Shown here in pieces: positions 1-11,580 of a stretch of DNA of 64,000 nt. This DNA is from Burhinus oedicnemus (Eukaryota; Chordata; Aves; Charadriiformes; Burhinidae), in assembly GCA_008921705.1 (NCBI GenBank), contig VFFE01007646.1:441533-505532 (forward strand), given 5' to 3'. Numbering within the stretch: position 1 is the stretch's first letter; each line of letters starts with the position of its first letter. The notes under the pieces are model-generated. The model did no database searches, was not told the origin of the DNA, and worked only from the letters and a program-made list of their open reading frames with translations. The translations under genes and the position numbers were made by a program.

Positions 1-2512
1 TTTCTTTAGAAAGTTGTACAGTTCTTCCCTGACGAAGAGCTGCAGAATGCTCCCAAAAGCATTCACATTTATCAGCACTTCTCCGACTCACTCAAGATCA
101 GTTTACTAGCCTTAATTTGTACCCTTGAGTTTAACATCAAGGAATTTACTTTTTGATTGACTCTGAAGAAACAACCCTTAAAAACAGAAACTGAAACAAA
201 AGCTTCCCCAGCAGAACAATTTTTAAAACTTAGTGATACCAGAACAAACTTCTTGGTTTCATTTACTTGGGTAGTAATTGCTCAGTGCAACAAAGAAGCC
301 GTTTCTAATAGAAGACTCATATCCCTAGGTCCTTTAAGTGCTTTTGGTATCAGATTAAATATTAATACAAAACAAACTGTACTGTTCAACTACTTTTGGC
401 ATTACTGTTCCGTAAGGGATCACACTATGAAGCAGATGTAAGACTGATGTCAATATTAAATGTACTTAGCTTTTCTTTAAAGTCAATGTGTCAATTTATA
501 CAAACAGAAAGGCACTCATCTTTTGGCACTTCAGATTTTCTTGAACATCTACATCTCAGAATCATCGTGAGATGAAAGAACTGGTCAGCAATGCAAATAA
601 TGTCTTTTATTTGACTGAGTTGCCATTACATTAAGAACAGAAGAACCTAAGAAAGCAGTCAGACAGCTACACCTGACCATGAGTTCTATAAGCGATCTGA
701 TAAGCCAGCAGAAGCAGTCTTAATGTCAACGTATGCTGTACAAGTGAGAAAACAGTTATTATAAAGATGCACATCTTAATAATATTCCTGCCACAAACAC
801 ATATAAATACAAATATCACTACAAATATCTTATTCTGTTCTATTTAGATTTCACCATCTTTTGCCTCATGGGGTAGAGAAAGATGAAGAATCGGTAATTT
901 TTTTCAGATCCTTAAAACAAGTTCTCGACAGCATACACTCGAAGTAGCAGCAAAATTTCCTGCCACAAATGGAAAGTGAGACATGAGACGAGAGATCAAC
1001 AGCATCCAGAGAATCCCAGTGTCAAAGACCCTGAAGCTTTCTAAACCGCCAGGATAATACCAGAGTGCTGCTGAACAGAAGCGGCATCTAGCTGTTCAAA
1101 ACAGTGTGCCAATGCTCATCCTACCATACACAGTGCTTTTCTCGCACGAAGCAGTACCATATAAAAAGTATTCTTTTACCAGTTTGTGCATAATTTGGCA
1201 AACGCAAATGTCTAAAGACGCAATGTTTAGACAGCCTGTCACATAGCATGCTTATGTCCCCATCCTAGCTATGGCTGGGTAGGGAAGGGCTCTCTGGCAA
1301 TGGAAGAAGGTTACCCAAGGACCGAGACCTCTGAGGGACACCAAGACCACTGCAGAAGCACAGGCTTCTGTGGGGATGTAGTCCAAGCAGAGTAACTCAT
1401 AAATTTTAGGCTCGCTAATCAGGATATAATCAGTATCAGCCTGCCTTGAGCTCAAATGTAAGCATACTAAAACATTGTACCCAATAGCAGTAACATTTGA
1501 CGGCACAGCCGTGCACTCTATATAGGCATTTTATTTAAGTATGTGAACAATACAACTAGCAAAGAGAAAAACTACAAGTTGTGCACAGGCGTCACGGAAA
1601 AACATGTAACCAGTGACTCAAGTAAGAGTTTACAAGTAAAGAACGGGATAAGCACAAGGTAATGCAAACTGACAGGACATCCTCAGCACAAAGTGTGTTG
1701 TCAATGAATAAATCTAGTAAAGTTTTATTTTGAAGTCTAAAACTGGCTTATCGGAAGACTTGCCATTCTTCTGAATACTCTCCCCACAGCTATCTCTAAT
1801 TCCCTAACTGATGCGTATATGTACACACATATTCAACCGCAACAGAGAGGACCCCAGCTTCCCTGTGATCTATGAGGTTTGAAGTAGACCTTATGCCCTG
1901 TAGATACATAATAAAATACAGAGTTAAGCCACACGAGGTGATTAAGTGCAATCTGACCTGATTTCCTCTTTCTGCATTATCATCCAGAGTCTCTTCTCTT
2001 CACACATCTAACCTGTCGGATGCAAACATCAGCTTGAAGCCCTACAGTAATCAAGCCTGAAAGTGGTAACAGATGCCTAAAAAAAGAAGCTAAAGTAGTA
2101 AAACACAAAAAAGTATGGGTGACAAACTGTGTTCCTACAGATTTTAATGTTTCTTTTTAAATCATAATTGGCACTAATTGCACTATTTACATGTTAATGC
2201 ACAACACCTGGCCTCAGCTGGATATAAAGAGGCTGACAGTGTTTTCCTCTCACCTCATCGACAAGGAATTGAACACGTACAGTCTTACAGAGACGGGCTT
2301 GCCAAATATAAGGTACCAATAATTAGGACAATGTGAAAGCAATCTAACTTATTCACAAACTTTAAATAAGTGCAAAGCTACTGAACATTCAGTTCGAATT
2401 ATTAAAGCACTAGACTGAAACTAAGTCTCAAATACACAAATACAGAAGAAAAATAAAAACAAGACACAAAAGCTTGACCTTTCAACCTAAAAGAGGAGAA
2501 GGACCACACCCT
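1..2512. other. Intronic sequence, nothing recognised
   Basis: AT-rich unique-looking sequence with only short chance reading frames (the longest is 94 codons). I see no repeat family, RNA gene or splice-flanked exon. Confidence 0.6.
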
Positions 2513-2581
2513 CCCCCCAAAAAAAACCCCAACCAACAACCCAACAACAAAACACAAAAAAACCCACCCAAAAACCAAACA
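2513..2581 (+). repeat. 69-bp A/C-only tract
   Basis: Every base from 2513 to 2581 is A or C on the + strand, with irregular mixing of A-runs and C-runs (for example CCCCAACCAACAACCCAAC). It is not a clean short-period microsatellite. It is the longest of several such tracts in the window, all A/C on the same strand. Confidence 0.9.
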
Positions 2582-3991
2582 GAAAGATTCAGTTACCTTG
2601 TGGATAGGATAAGAAGTATGCAAACCCAATTCTAGCTGTTCTACCTGAATGGGTAATCTACTATGTTATCCTTATAATAAAAGCCCCGACACTGCAGCAC
2701 TGGCAAAGGTAAGGACCCTCAGAAAACTTCAGCAGTGAGAATAAAACAGTGGTGATGAAGCTCAAAATTTCAGCCTACCTGCTTTCTAACTAAAGAGGCT
2801 TCTTCCTACAGAGTTGACCTGGACCAACCAAAAACCACATTACTTCTTACTTTTGTTTAATCAGTGAGCCATTTCCAGAACAACTACTCCAAAATATGCC
2901 CAAGCTAATTTGCTTTATCCCATTTAAACACTTGCTTTTTCAACAAAATTACAGATGCTATACAAGTACTGCTCCTGAAAACTTGCACTTATTGTTGGTA
3001 ATGACCACATCTCTGGAATTCATTTCAGAACTCCCATTCTTCAGCATCTCACAACTGGAAAGCAAAGAAAAGCCAGACAAGTAAACACTGACGTGTGCCT
3101 TACCCGAGTCCAATGCACCCCAAACTTTTCAAACTAACTTTCACACTGTAGCACAGCCTGAAGGATTCTGCCCAGCTTCCATAGATCAGATAAAATATAA
3201 TCTCTAGATACGATCTAGCGAACTCTCTGTCTCTTCTGGCTGTACATTCAGATTTCCTAATAATTCTAAATGGATTTCTGTAGCAATTATGCTCAGGAAA
3301 TATTTATTTGAGGTTTAATTTTTAATTCTGCTTTGTTTCAAAAACTCAGTAATATCCTCTTGAACAGAAACACAATTATCATAATTAGCTATATGTTCCT
3401 ATTTTTACATTGTTTAAAAAAACATTGCTTCAATTGCTGACATTTTTTTTCAATGTTCTAATTAGCAAACTCCTAAACACTATTATTATAGTTCAAATTA
3501 TTATTGTCCTATATGGTATTTATCAGAAAAATCATGTGGAAAAGCTAAATCCATTCAATACCAGTGCTTGGTAAGAACAAACCACACCAAACTGCTATTA
3601 CTGACATGCAGAGAGCATTTATGTATTACAAAATGTATTATTTTCATATAATAAAACTCAGCTCGTCAATTAAAACATGTTCAGAATAACTAAATGTAAT
3701 TTTGTTTAATATTGTACAAAATAGAATAAAAGCAAATTCTGTAAGACATAAGTTTCACAACGAACACAGCCTCAGGGGACTTACTCTGATCACGCTCCAA
3801 CAAAGGACAAACAAGGGAGATGTGTTTAACAGAAAGGGCCAACCACAGCTGGAGGAAGAATTACCATGTTTCATTTAGAAAAGATTCGTTGCAAATCAAG
3901 TCACATCTTAACAAAGACATACTTTAATTGGAGTTTACCAACATATTGTAGGAATAAGTAGGACCACAACAGGCAATCAATCCCATGCACA
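2582..3991. other. Intronic sequence, nothing recognised
   Basis: AT-rich sequence between the A/C tract and the first CR1 copy. No coding, RNA or repeat signal that I can support. Confidence 0.6.
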
Positions 3992-4411
3992 AATACAGGC
4001 TGGGCGGAGAATGGATCGAGAGCAGCCCTGAGGAGAAGGACTTGGGGGTGTTGGTTGATGAGAAGCTCAACATGACCCAGCAATGTGCGCTCACAGCCCG
4101 GAAGGCCAACCGCATCCTAGGCTGCATCCCCAGCAGCGTGGCCAGCAGGGCAAGGGAGGTGATCCTGCCCCTCTACTCCACTCTCATGAGACCCCACCTG
4201 GAGTACTGTGCCCAGCTCTGGAGCCCCCAACATAAGAAGGACATGGACCTGCTGGAGCGGGTCGAGAGGAGGGCCATGAAGACGAAGTGTTCAATGCCAG
4301 GTTGGATGAGCAACCTGGTCTAGTAGGAGGTGTCCTTGCCCATGGCAAGGGGGTTGGAACTAGATGATCTTTAAGGTCTCTTCCAACCTAAACCGTTCTA
4401 TGATTCTGTGA
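3992..4411 (+). mobile_element. CR1 LINE fragment, 5'-truncated, internally deleted (pseudogene of ORF2)
   Basis: Seen: the + frame 3985-4323 reads [20 protein letters not shown], then a segment with [32 protein letters not shown] and [11 protein letters not shown]. Known: this is the C-terminal part of the CR1 reverse transcriptase ORF2. After about 4282 the frame jumps straight to MPGWMSNLV and a stop, so the connecting CR1 segment, normally several hundred bases, has been lost. The 3' end is the standard CR1 tail: GGTGTCC...GGGGGTTGGAACTAG, TCTTCCAACCTAAACC, and octamer-like TTCTATGATTCTGTG. The copy inserted antisense to TENM1 and is inactive. Confidence 0.95.
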
Positions 4412-7400
4412 AGTTGTGACACACATAAAACAAAGATACACAATGGAGAAACAAACATGGCTCATTCGCTCTTTCTACTCAACTACTAGGAAGTGTTACT
4501 ATCTACAAGCAAGGTAGTAATAGATAAATACACAAAAAGACATAGATGTTAGAGGGAAAACAAAGAAATGTAGAAGTTGTAGGAAGTACAGTCACACTAT
4601 CAGCATTACTTTAACAAAAATGGATAAAATAGGCACCCAGCTTGTGTATAAACTACATACACTAAACATGAATGAAATTTGCTCAGGTCTTACCCAGCCA
4701 GAGCGATCAGCCTTCGTATTAGCATCTCCATAGGGAGATGCTTTTAATGCTGCTAATAAGCTTTGCTTTAAGTTGTAGCTGAGATACTGTGAGTTGAGTG
4801 TGCTTCTTAGTTTTCATCCTAAGAACCATTCAATAGCCTTTTATTTTGTCTGCAGAGGATGAGGTGAAAGACTAAGGACACTTGTACAATTAATATAACA
4901 CTTAATGAGGAAGATTAGTGCAAAGTCACCATTGCAGAGGCAAAAATACAAACACTAGCAAGTTAAAAGACATTTTTTTTTAAAAAAAAAAACCACCCCA
5001 AACCACAAGCAGTTCTGACAAAGTCTCTGAAGTCAAAATTATCTTATCCAAATTTAGCCTATTAACTAGGAAAAAGGCCACTAAATTCCCTATTCACATT
5101 CTTCCCAAGGGCACCTAAGAGTGCAGTCAAATTATAGAGCTACATCTCTCTCTAATGATGCAACAGAGAAATTACACTCTCATATGAAGGCCATCTTGGT
5201 AAACACCAAGGGTACTGCAGGGTAAGCTGAGATCTCTGTGCACACATATGCCAGCAGCACCGCTGACCCTTGCATCCGTGTGTAATTCCTCCTATGGCGT
5301 AAATTGGCTTTGAAGGCAGTTCCGTTTCCTCTCACAAGTAATAAACCCATTCCAGCTCATGTTGATCAAAGCTTTCCACTCAGCCGTGATATAATCTTTA
5401 TACAAATAATTTTTCCCATAATTTATTATGATAGGAATGTTACTTCAACACCACTGCTGTTTAACACAATAAAACATACATTATTGGCTGTGAATGTTCA
5501 TGTACATAAATACAGATATATTTCTATCAGAAAAAAAAAAAGTAAAAAGAAAAAAACCTCACTTTGCATAATTTTCTTTCTCCAGTTGTCTCTTACTCAA
5601 TTTGTTCCATTACAGGGTACTTGCTAGAAAAGACCAAATTAATGAACCTGATACGTCCACACAAACAGACAGACAGTTCTAGAACACATGGATAGAAGAG
5701 AGATGACAACAGTGAACAGTATAAATCACTTACCATGCTGTGGGAAAAGACCCATCCCTAAACCCATTTCTTGGCCTAAGTCCAATTTCAACCTTTGTAC
5801 ATATAGTGCGTAAGTATACATATTAAACACACACACACACACACACTCTCCATCTACAAAATAGCACTCTGGATACATACACATGATCTGCATGTGATAA
5901 TTAAATTGTTGACAAAACCCCCTTTCGTTCCTGCTCTGATTTTTAGTAGCAGGATTTATACCAGCAAAAGATATGAAATGCAATCTGTATGAAACTCAGA
6001 GCTCTGTCAAGCAACCAAGGAAAAAAAAAACCAACCCAACTTCATGAGAGATCAGGAAGAAAAATCTAAGTCTGCAGCAGAATGTAAGAGGCATTCCAAA
6101 AGGTGTGTGGTTTCCATTATATTTTAGGTTTGGGGGGGAAAAGACTTAATGTGAGATGAGAGGCTATGCTTTATATAATGTCTAATTGACAAAAAAAGTA
6201 ACAGTCATGTTTGTGAAAAATCAATAAAGACAACTTTGAAAATAAATAGTGATTTAAGCATTCAAGACTGTGAAACAGAATGACAAAACACTAGTTATAG
6301 TTATTGCTGACATTCTGTAACGAATGACTTTGTAACTCACATCTGACAATACCAGATTTTATAGGCGAGGAATCATTTATAGGAACAATTAGGTACAGAT
6401 TTAGCATTTGAACTTAGTATCTCACTTTTTGTTAATTTAAGTTATGACTGTCTTACTTATTTGTATTTTAAAATCACGACTCATTTTGAAGAATTCTTTT
6501 CTTGAAAGCTAAAATTGTATTGTAATTATGGTTACTAAAATATTGATTTGTCACTTAGATCAGCAAATGCAAGTGCTGATGTAGCTTCTTTCCCAAAGGA
6601 AACCAGAGCTGGCAATGGTCTTTACATATACTTAAATTTGACAATGGGAAAACTACAATTTTAATATTGAACCAAGTTTCAAACTAACTGGGGATAGTTT
6701 GAGGCTATCAATTTTTCTTCACTGTGAAGAATATTCTCTTAGAAATTCTCTTCATCTCCCTTCTCTCCATAAACAGCAGACCTTGCTGGCTGTTGTTTTA
6801 CGCCCTGAAGCACCTCCACCTATTTTCCCAAGTGATACTTTACAAAGTACATCACTTCCTTTTCTCTGACTACTGAAGGTAATTTTTCTTATTCACATTA
6901 TTTAAAGTGGATTTACATTTGGAAGAGAAAACAATGTTCTTTGCTTTCTTTATATTAGAATTTTCTAAGGAAAATACAACTCAACTGAAAACAGCAACTA
7001 TGTGTGCTCAACTCTGCAAGAACTGATGGAATAAGGGAAAAGATCCTATGCAGGAAGAGTTAACAGATAAATGTGTATGTTGTAATATTAAAAAAAAACC
7101 CCACAAACACCAACAAACATACAGGGTCTTGCTTTGGCTCTTTGGAGAATTATTACTCTAGAAGTTCAGATTTTGAAGCAAAGCATATTCAATTAATAAT
7201 ACCATAGTGATTTAACTTTTCTGGTCATCTTGCTCAAGTCTACCACTTTCTATGAAGGCAAATCTTTAATAAATAAGGTTAACATTTAGAAATAAGGGCT
7301 CTCAGCAGCCTGACAACCAGTAAACTTACTACATTATCAACAGTAAGTCAGACTGGATGGGTACGATTTTCTATTTTGAAGCCCCAATTTTCCTCTTACA

Positions 7401-9290
7401 ATATGTTAGTCATTGATGTTTTTATAGTTGTATCTTTAATTATCCTTTCTATCATTCACAGAGTTATGAAATAAATCTTGCATCAGTAAATATGAAAAAT
7501 CCTTGTCTGACATTCTAAACTGACTTTTGAATGTAATATGCATATTTTTCCATTAGGTTTATTAATAAGGCTTGAGGTAACTTCCTTGTTATTAACAAGA
7601 TTTGCTTTGCCATAGCATAATACCTGTATCTGAGGTACGTATTGAGAGACACGTGGATCGGAGACAGTTTCAGGCTTCTACGGGAGATTGATCTCCATGT
7701 GAGAGCCGCCACACTCCGTGGAGGTAAGGGAAGAGCTGGCAGTGCTCCAAGCACAGCCACTTCTGTAAAATTCACGTTAGCTCTCCTCACTTCCGCACAT
7801 GCTTTAGGGACCGCAGAGGAAATGTTTCATACGCACCCCTCTCCATCCTCCCCCCAAAACCCCAAACAAAATAGGCACAAGGAAATTAAAGACAGCAGGT
7901 CTGGATAATCGAATAGATTATAATAGGAACAAGACAGCTAACAGTAATCTTGAGGTGACGGTGGAGCCGGGGAGAGGAAAGTGAATATAGTGATGGAAAG
8001 CTCCCACCAATCCTAGCAATACTGCCTTCGGAAGCTGACTTTAAGATAACCACATTTTTTCCTGAATATTACCGTTCAAAGTAGACTGCAGTGCTGAGGC
8101 TGCTCATCCCAAATATACAAGTTTACAGGGAAGAAAACAAACCAGAAGAAAAGCACAGGCTTAGGAACAGAGCTGGAGAGAAGGAGATGACTTCTACGCT
8201 CTGATTTTCTGTTGTACTGAAGCGGTATGAAGAACATCTCTCATGTGCCTTGACAGACTTGTTAGATATTTTTATTTAGCAGATCTGTTAAGAGAAATAT
8301 TAATCTAAGAAGTTGTTAGGAGTCAATTCTACCACATTTTTGAATTGGTTGCTACAAAAACAAATAAGGTTTCACAACATAGTAACAGATCTGCAAAACC
8401 TAACGGGATGGATTTTCCTGTATTGTCTATTGTGAAGGATTTAAAAGACCAATTTGCACAAACAAACAGAAGAAAATTATGCAAACGTCAATTTGTAAAC
8501 CTCCAGCTCTGCTGACTTAGCCTAACTGCTAAGTGATATCCAATGGTATCGCCATCAGCAAGGGAGAGGTCTTTCTCAGGCACCAGCTGCGGCATTTGGT
8601 GAATCTTGAAAGAAAAACAAAGCAAGAAAATAAAGATATGAAACACAGTTATAGGGCTGAATTCTCAAGAGTACCCTTGGTAAGATGACCAAGACCTCCA
8701 TCTCCACTGAGATCAGAAATATGTTTGCAGCAGAATATGGTTATTTTACAATTATATTATTGAAACAACTGGACACGGACCAACTCACTCAGCAGAATGT
8801 GCCATTCTTTAATCAGCAGCTTAACTGGGAACAAGCTTACAGGATATTTACATGTATTCTCAGAGAAAAGGGAGGATTTTTTTCCCAACTGACCTTTTCA
8901 AATACCTCTGCAGAACAGAGACCTTATAATAGCTAATCTTGAGGATCTCTCATGGCACTGAAAAGTCACAGAGGCAGCTCCCATCTTCTTGAGGCCTGTT
9001 TACATTACGTATCAGCTCTTCCACAGCCAGCCAGGCCCAGCTGCACGGCTCTGTTCCCTCAGAAGAAAATATAAAGGTTTCTGTGACTTCGACAATTTTC
9101 ATGTGACAAATGTTGTATAAAATATAGCCAGGACTCAGGACCTGCATAACATCCATTGATGTGTCAGACATTGAAAGCTACACAAATCACTTCTGAAGAG
9201 TACAGCTTTTATGCAAGCTTATTTCACTTGCAAAAATAAAGGCCTGAATCTGGAACAAGACATCAGAGAAGTAGTATTCTGCAAAATGCG
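4412..9290. other. Intronic sequence with simple repeats only
   Basis: No gene recognised. It contains A/C-only tracts at 4982-5008, 6021-6040, 7090-7119 and 7850-7871, an AC microsatellite near 5827-5845, and a small 9-bp hairpin at 4721-4742. The reading frames here are short and in unrelated frames. Confidence 0.6.
5827..5845. repeat. (AC)n microsatellite, short
   Basis: Roughly ten AC dinucleotides in a row on the + strand, ending at ACTCTCC. A candidate polymorphic locus, though short. Confidence 0.85.
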
Positions 9291-9293
9291 TGC

Positions 9294-9338
<45 letters not shown>
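9288..9338. repeat. Compound (TG)n(TA)n microsatellite
   Basis: GCGTGCG leads into an uninterrupted TG run to about 9319 and then directly into a TA run to about 9338, followed by an A-rich stretch. Alternating purine-pyrimidine of this kind can adopt Z-DNA or cruciform forms, and it is likely length-polymorphic. Confidence 0.93.
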
Positions 9339-10655
9339 AAAAATAAAATTACCAGTGAGGCAATGATAGCCAACTGCATAAAGTGTCTTAAAACTTATCT
9401 TAGTGATACAGGGGCAACTGGTACCAAGCAGTCAACCTCCAGCAGCCACTTCCAAGCCTTCAGCCATGAAGTGAATGTGGGAGAGGAAAAAGGAAGAGAG
9501 CATCAATGAAAGCGACTATTGAATGCGAAACAAAAAATAAAAAGTAGGTTGATCTCTTCCTTTCTGTTCCAGTCATGAAAAATAAAATTATGTGAAAACA
9601 AGGATGACAAACAAGTCTTGACCTTACAGGGGGAAAGCCCGACTACCATGAAAACCTCTCTCTGATCTGAGAAATGTGAAGAATCTTTTTTGGGTAAGCT
9701 ATAGTTAAAAAGAAACTTCCTTGGATGTAGCTCATTAGTAAGTAGCATGGTCAAGCCTGAAGGTACTGCACGAGCTTCAGACACCCCATCTGCATCACAG
9801 TGTATTACCGGGTACAGAACTGTCTGTATTGGCAAAGTGCAGTCCAGACTAATGTTGCAAAATTGAGCACGTAGCCTTTGATACTTCGAAAATCTATTGA
9901 GTGAGTCAAACCTTCCTGTGATGCAAGTGTTTATAATTTCATTAGCTGTGCTAGAATACAAATAAATTGAGATATTCATCAAAGCAATTAAATGCAAGTC
10001 AAAGCTTGTTGAAAACAAAATCTAGTGGGCTTTCCAAGTGTGATTTTATCAGTACACGTTGCTACAACTATTTTTTTTTTTTAAATCCCTGCCAATTTTT
10101 CATCATCCATCAGCAGGTCTTCAACCTGAGATCAGCTATCACATGTCAATTAATAAACCTGCAAACAAGCTGGATGCTGTAAATTAATTTAACGTGAGAA
10201 AGAAGTCGGTGACTCTGCTTAAGCTGCTGCACCATTCCCTCACCGTAATATCGAAGGTGTAGCTGCCTGGCAATTTAAGTTAATGTAACTCAGAGAAGCC
10301 ATAATTCTGCTCGCTCTCCCGTCTCTGCCTACTTCACCTGGCCTGGCTCCACCGTGTAATTGCATAGTGAACTGCTTCTGCACTGAGAACTAACCCAGCA
10401 AAAGAACTGACAGTTTTTTGTGCAGGTCAGCTCTGATGCCCGAGAGGAGACAAGGACACTAGGCTAGAATCAAGGAGATGGCAGGATCATGGCAGCCAGC
10501 GGGACCTACGGTGTAAATGCGTTTTTTGAGTGAAGAAAGAACAGCTTCAGGGTAACATAAGGAACAGCACGCTCCCACTGCGAACCACCCCTCCAGTGCT
10601 TCCAGTCGAACACATACGAACTGACTTCTAATCATGTCCACAGCGCTCAAAAAGG

Positions 10656-10659
<4 letters not shown>
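9339..10659. other. Intronic sequence; contains a 171-codon open frame of unknown meaning
   Basis: No recognised gene. The - strand frame 9503-10018 stays open for 171 codons, the longest in the window. Its product (serine-, leucine- and phenylalanine-rich) matches nothing I recognise and has no repeated motif. It is probably a chance frame. Confidence 0.5.

Positions 10660-10694
<35 letters not shown>
10660..10694 (+). repeat. 35-bp poly(A) run
   Basis: An uninterrupted A run, followed by GAAGAAAAAGC. There is no AATAAA signal just upstream and no recognisable cDNA or SINE ahead of it. I therefore read it as a simple repeat, not a retroposon tail; avian CR1 elements do not end in poly(A). 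Confidence 0.9.
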
Positions 10695-10703
<9 letters not shown>

Positions 10704-11407
10704 GCATAAAAGTCAGCTGGCAGATACCTATGTATTTAGTTGTTCAATTTCAGACTGAGTTTACCAAGGAAAAAAAAAGAAACTTAATTCCATTGAGGCA
10801 TTCATTCTGTGGAATAAAGACTGACAGAATCGGAACCATAAAGAAGTACTCTGGGAATCTGTACCTTCTTTTCCTTTTCCTCTTGAGTCTTCTCTGCCAT
10901 CCCATTCCCTATGCAAATACGTAAAGAAATAGGAGGCCCCATCCTGTAAGTGTTTCCTGCCAGCAGAACACTCGCTGAAGTCAACCGCAGCTTTGTGTGT
11001 GAGCTGGTAAGACAGGGAACCTTATGTAGAAATGGTTTCATAAAGAAGTACTTTAAAAGAAGATTTCTCTTCATTTAATCATCTCACTATGTATTCTTGT
11101 CATTCTGGGCAAACAGCCAGGAAGGGTAAAAAAAAAAAATAATACCTCCTGCAATAGTAGCAGAACACTTGAAATTGGTAATGTTATGATTGAGACATTT
11201 TTTCTACCTTCCCCAAATACAGAACACCACATTGTATTTTTATTTTGATGTGGGCTCTATTTTCTGCCAAAAGCAGTGAAAGCATTTAAGCCTTATCTCT
11301 TAAAGAAAGAATAAACGTTGCAGACATCGTTCCCGTTAACATGCTGTCTTTAAACTTCAGTTTTGTGGACTTCTTTGAGGAGCCTGCAGTGCTTGGGAAC
11401 AGGCTCA

Positions 11408-11580
11408 GGCCGGCAGCCCCGGTGCCTCAGCCCTCCCTCCGGCTGAACAACTCCGCGAGCGCCTCCCTCTTCGGCAGGGGTTCGGCTCATGCTCTGCACG
11501 CCCCGCTCAGGCCTGGCCGGCGGCTCACGCTGACAACCAGGGCACCCATTACTGCCAACTGCGGTCTTCTGACAGGACAC
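11408..11580. other. Small CpG-rich cluster in an intron
   Basis: About 14 CpG dinucleotides by hand count between 11410 and 11563 (GGCCGG, CCGCGAGCG, GCCGGCGG among them) inside an otherwise AT-rich, CpG-poor region. Frames of 83 codons (+, 11341-11592) and 76 codons (-, 11350-11580) are open mainly because stop codons are AT-rich. It could be a small regulatory CpG island or a degraded GC-rich repeat; nothing identifies a transcript. Confidence 0.55.

Noticed and set aside
4721..4742. 9-bp stem AGCATCTCC/GGAGATGCT as a small RNA or terminator
   Set aside because: Stem too short for a pre-miRNA, flanks do not pair, and terminators of this type are not relevant in a vertebrate intron.
10459..10707. 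Processed pseudogene or SINE ending in the poly(A) run at 10660
   Set aside because: No AATAAA, no recognisable gene body, and no target-site duplication around the A-run; bird CR1 machinery does not favour poly(A) RNAs.
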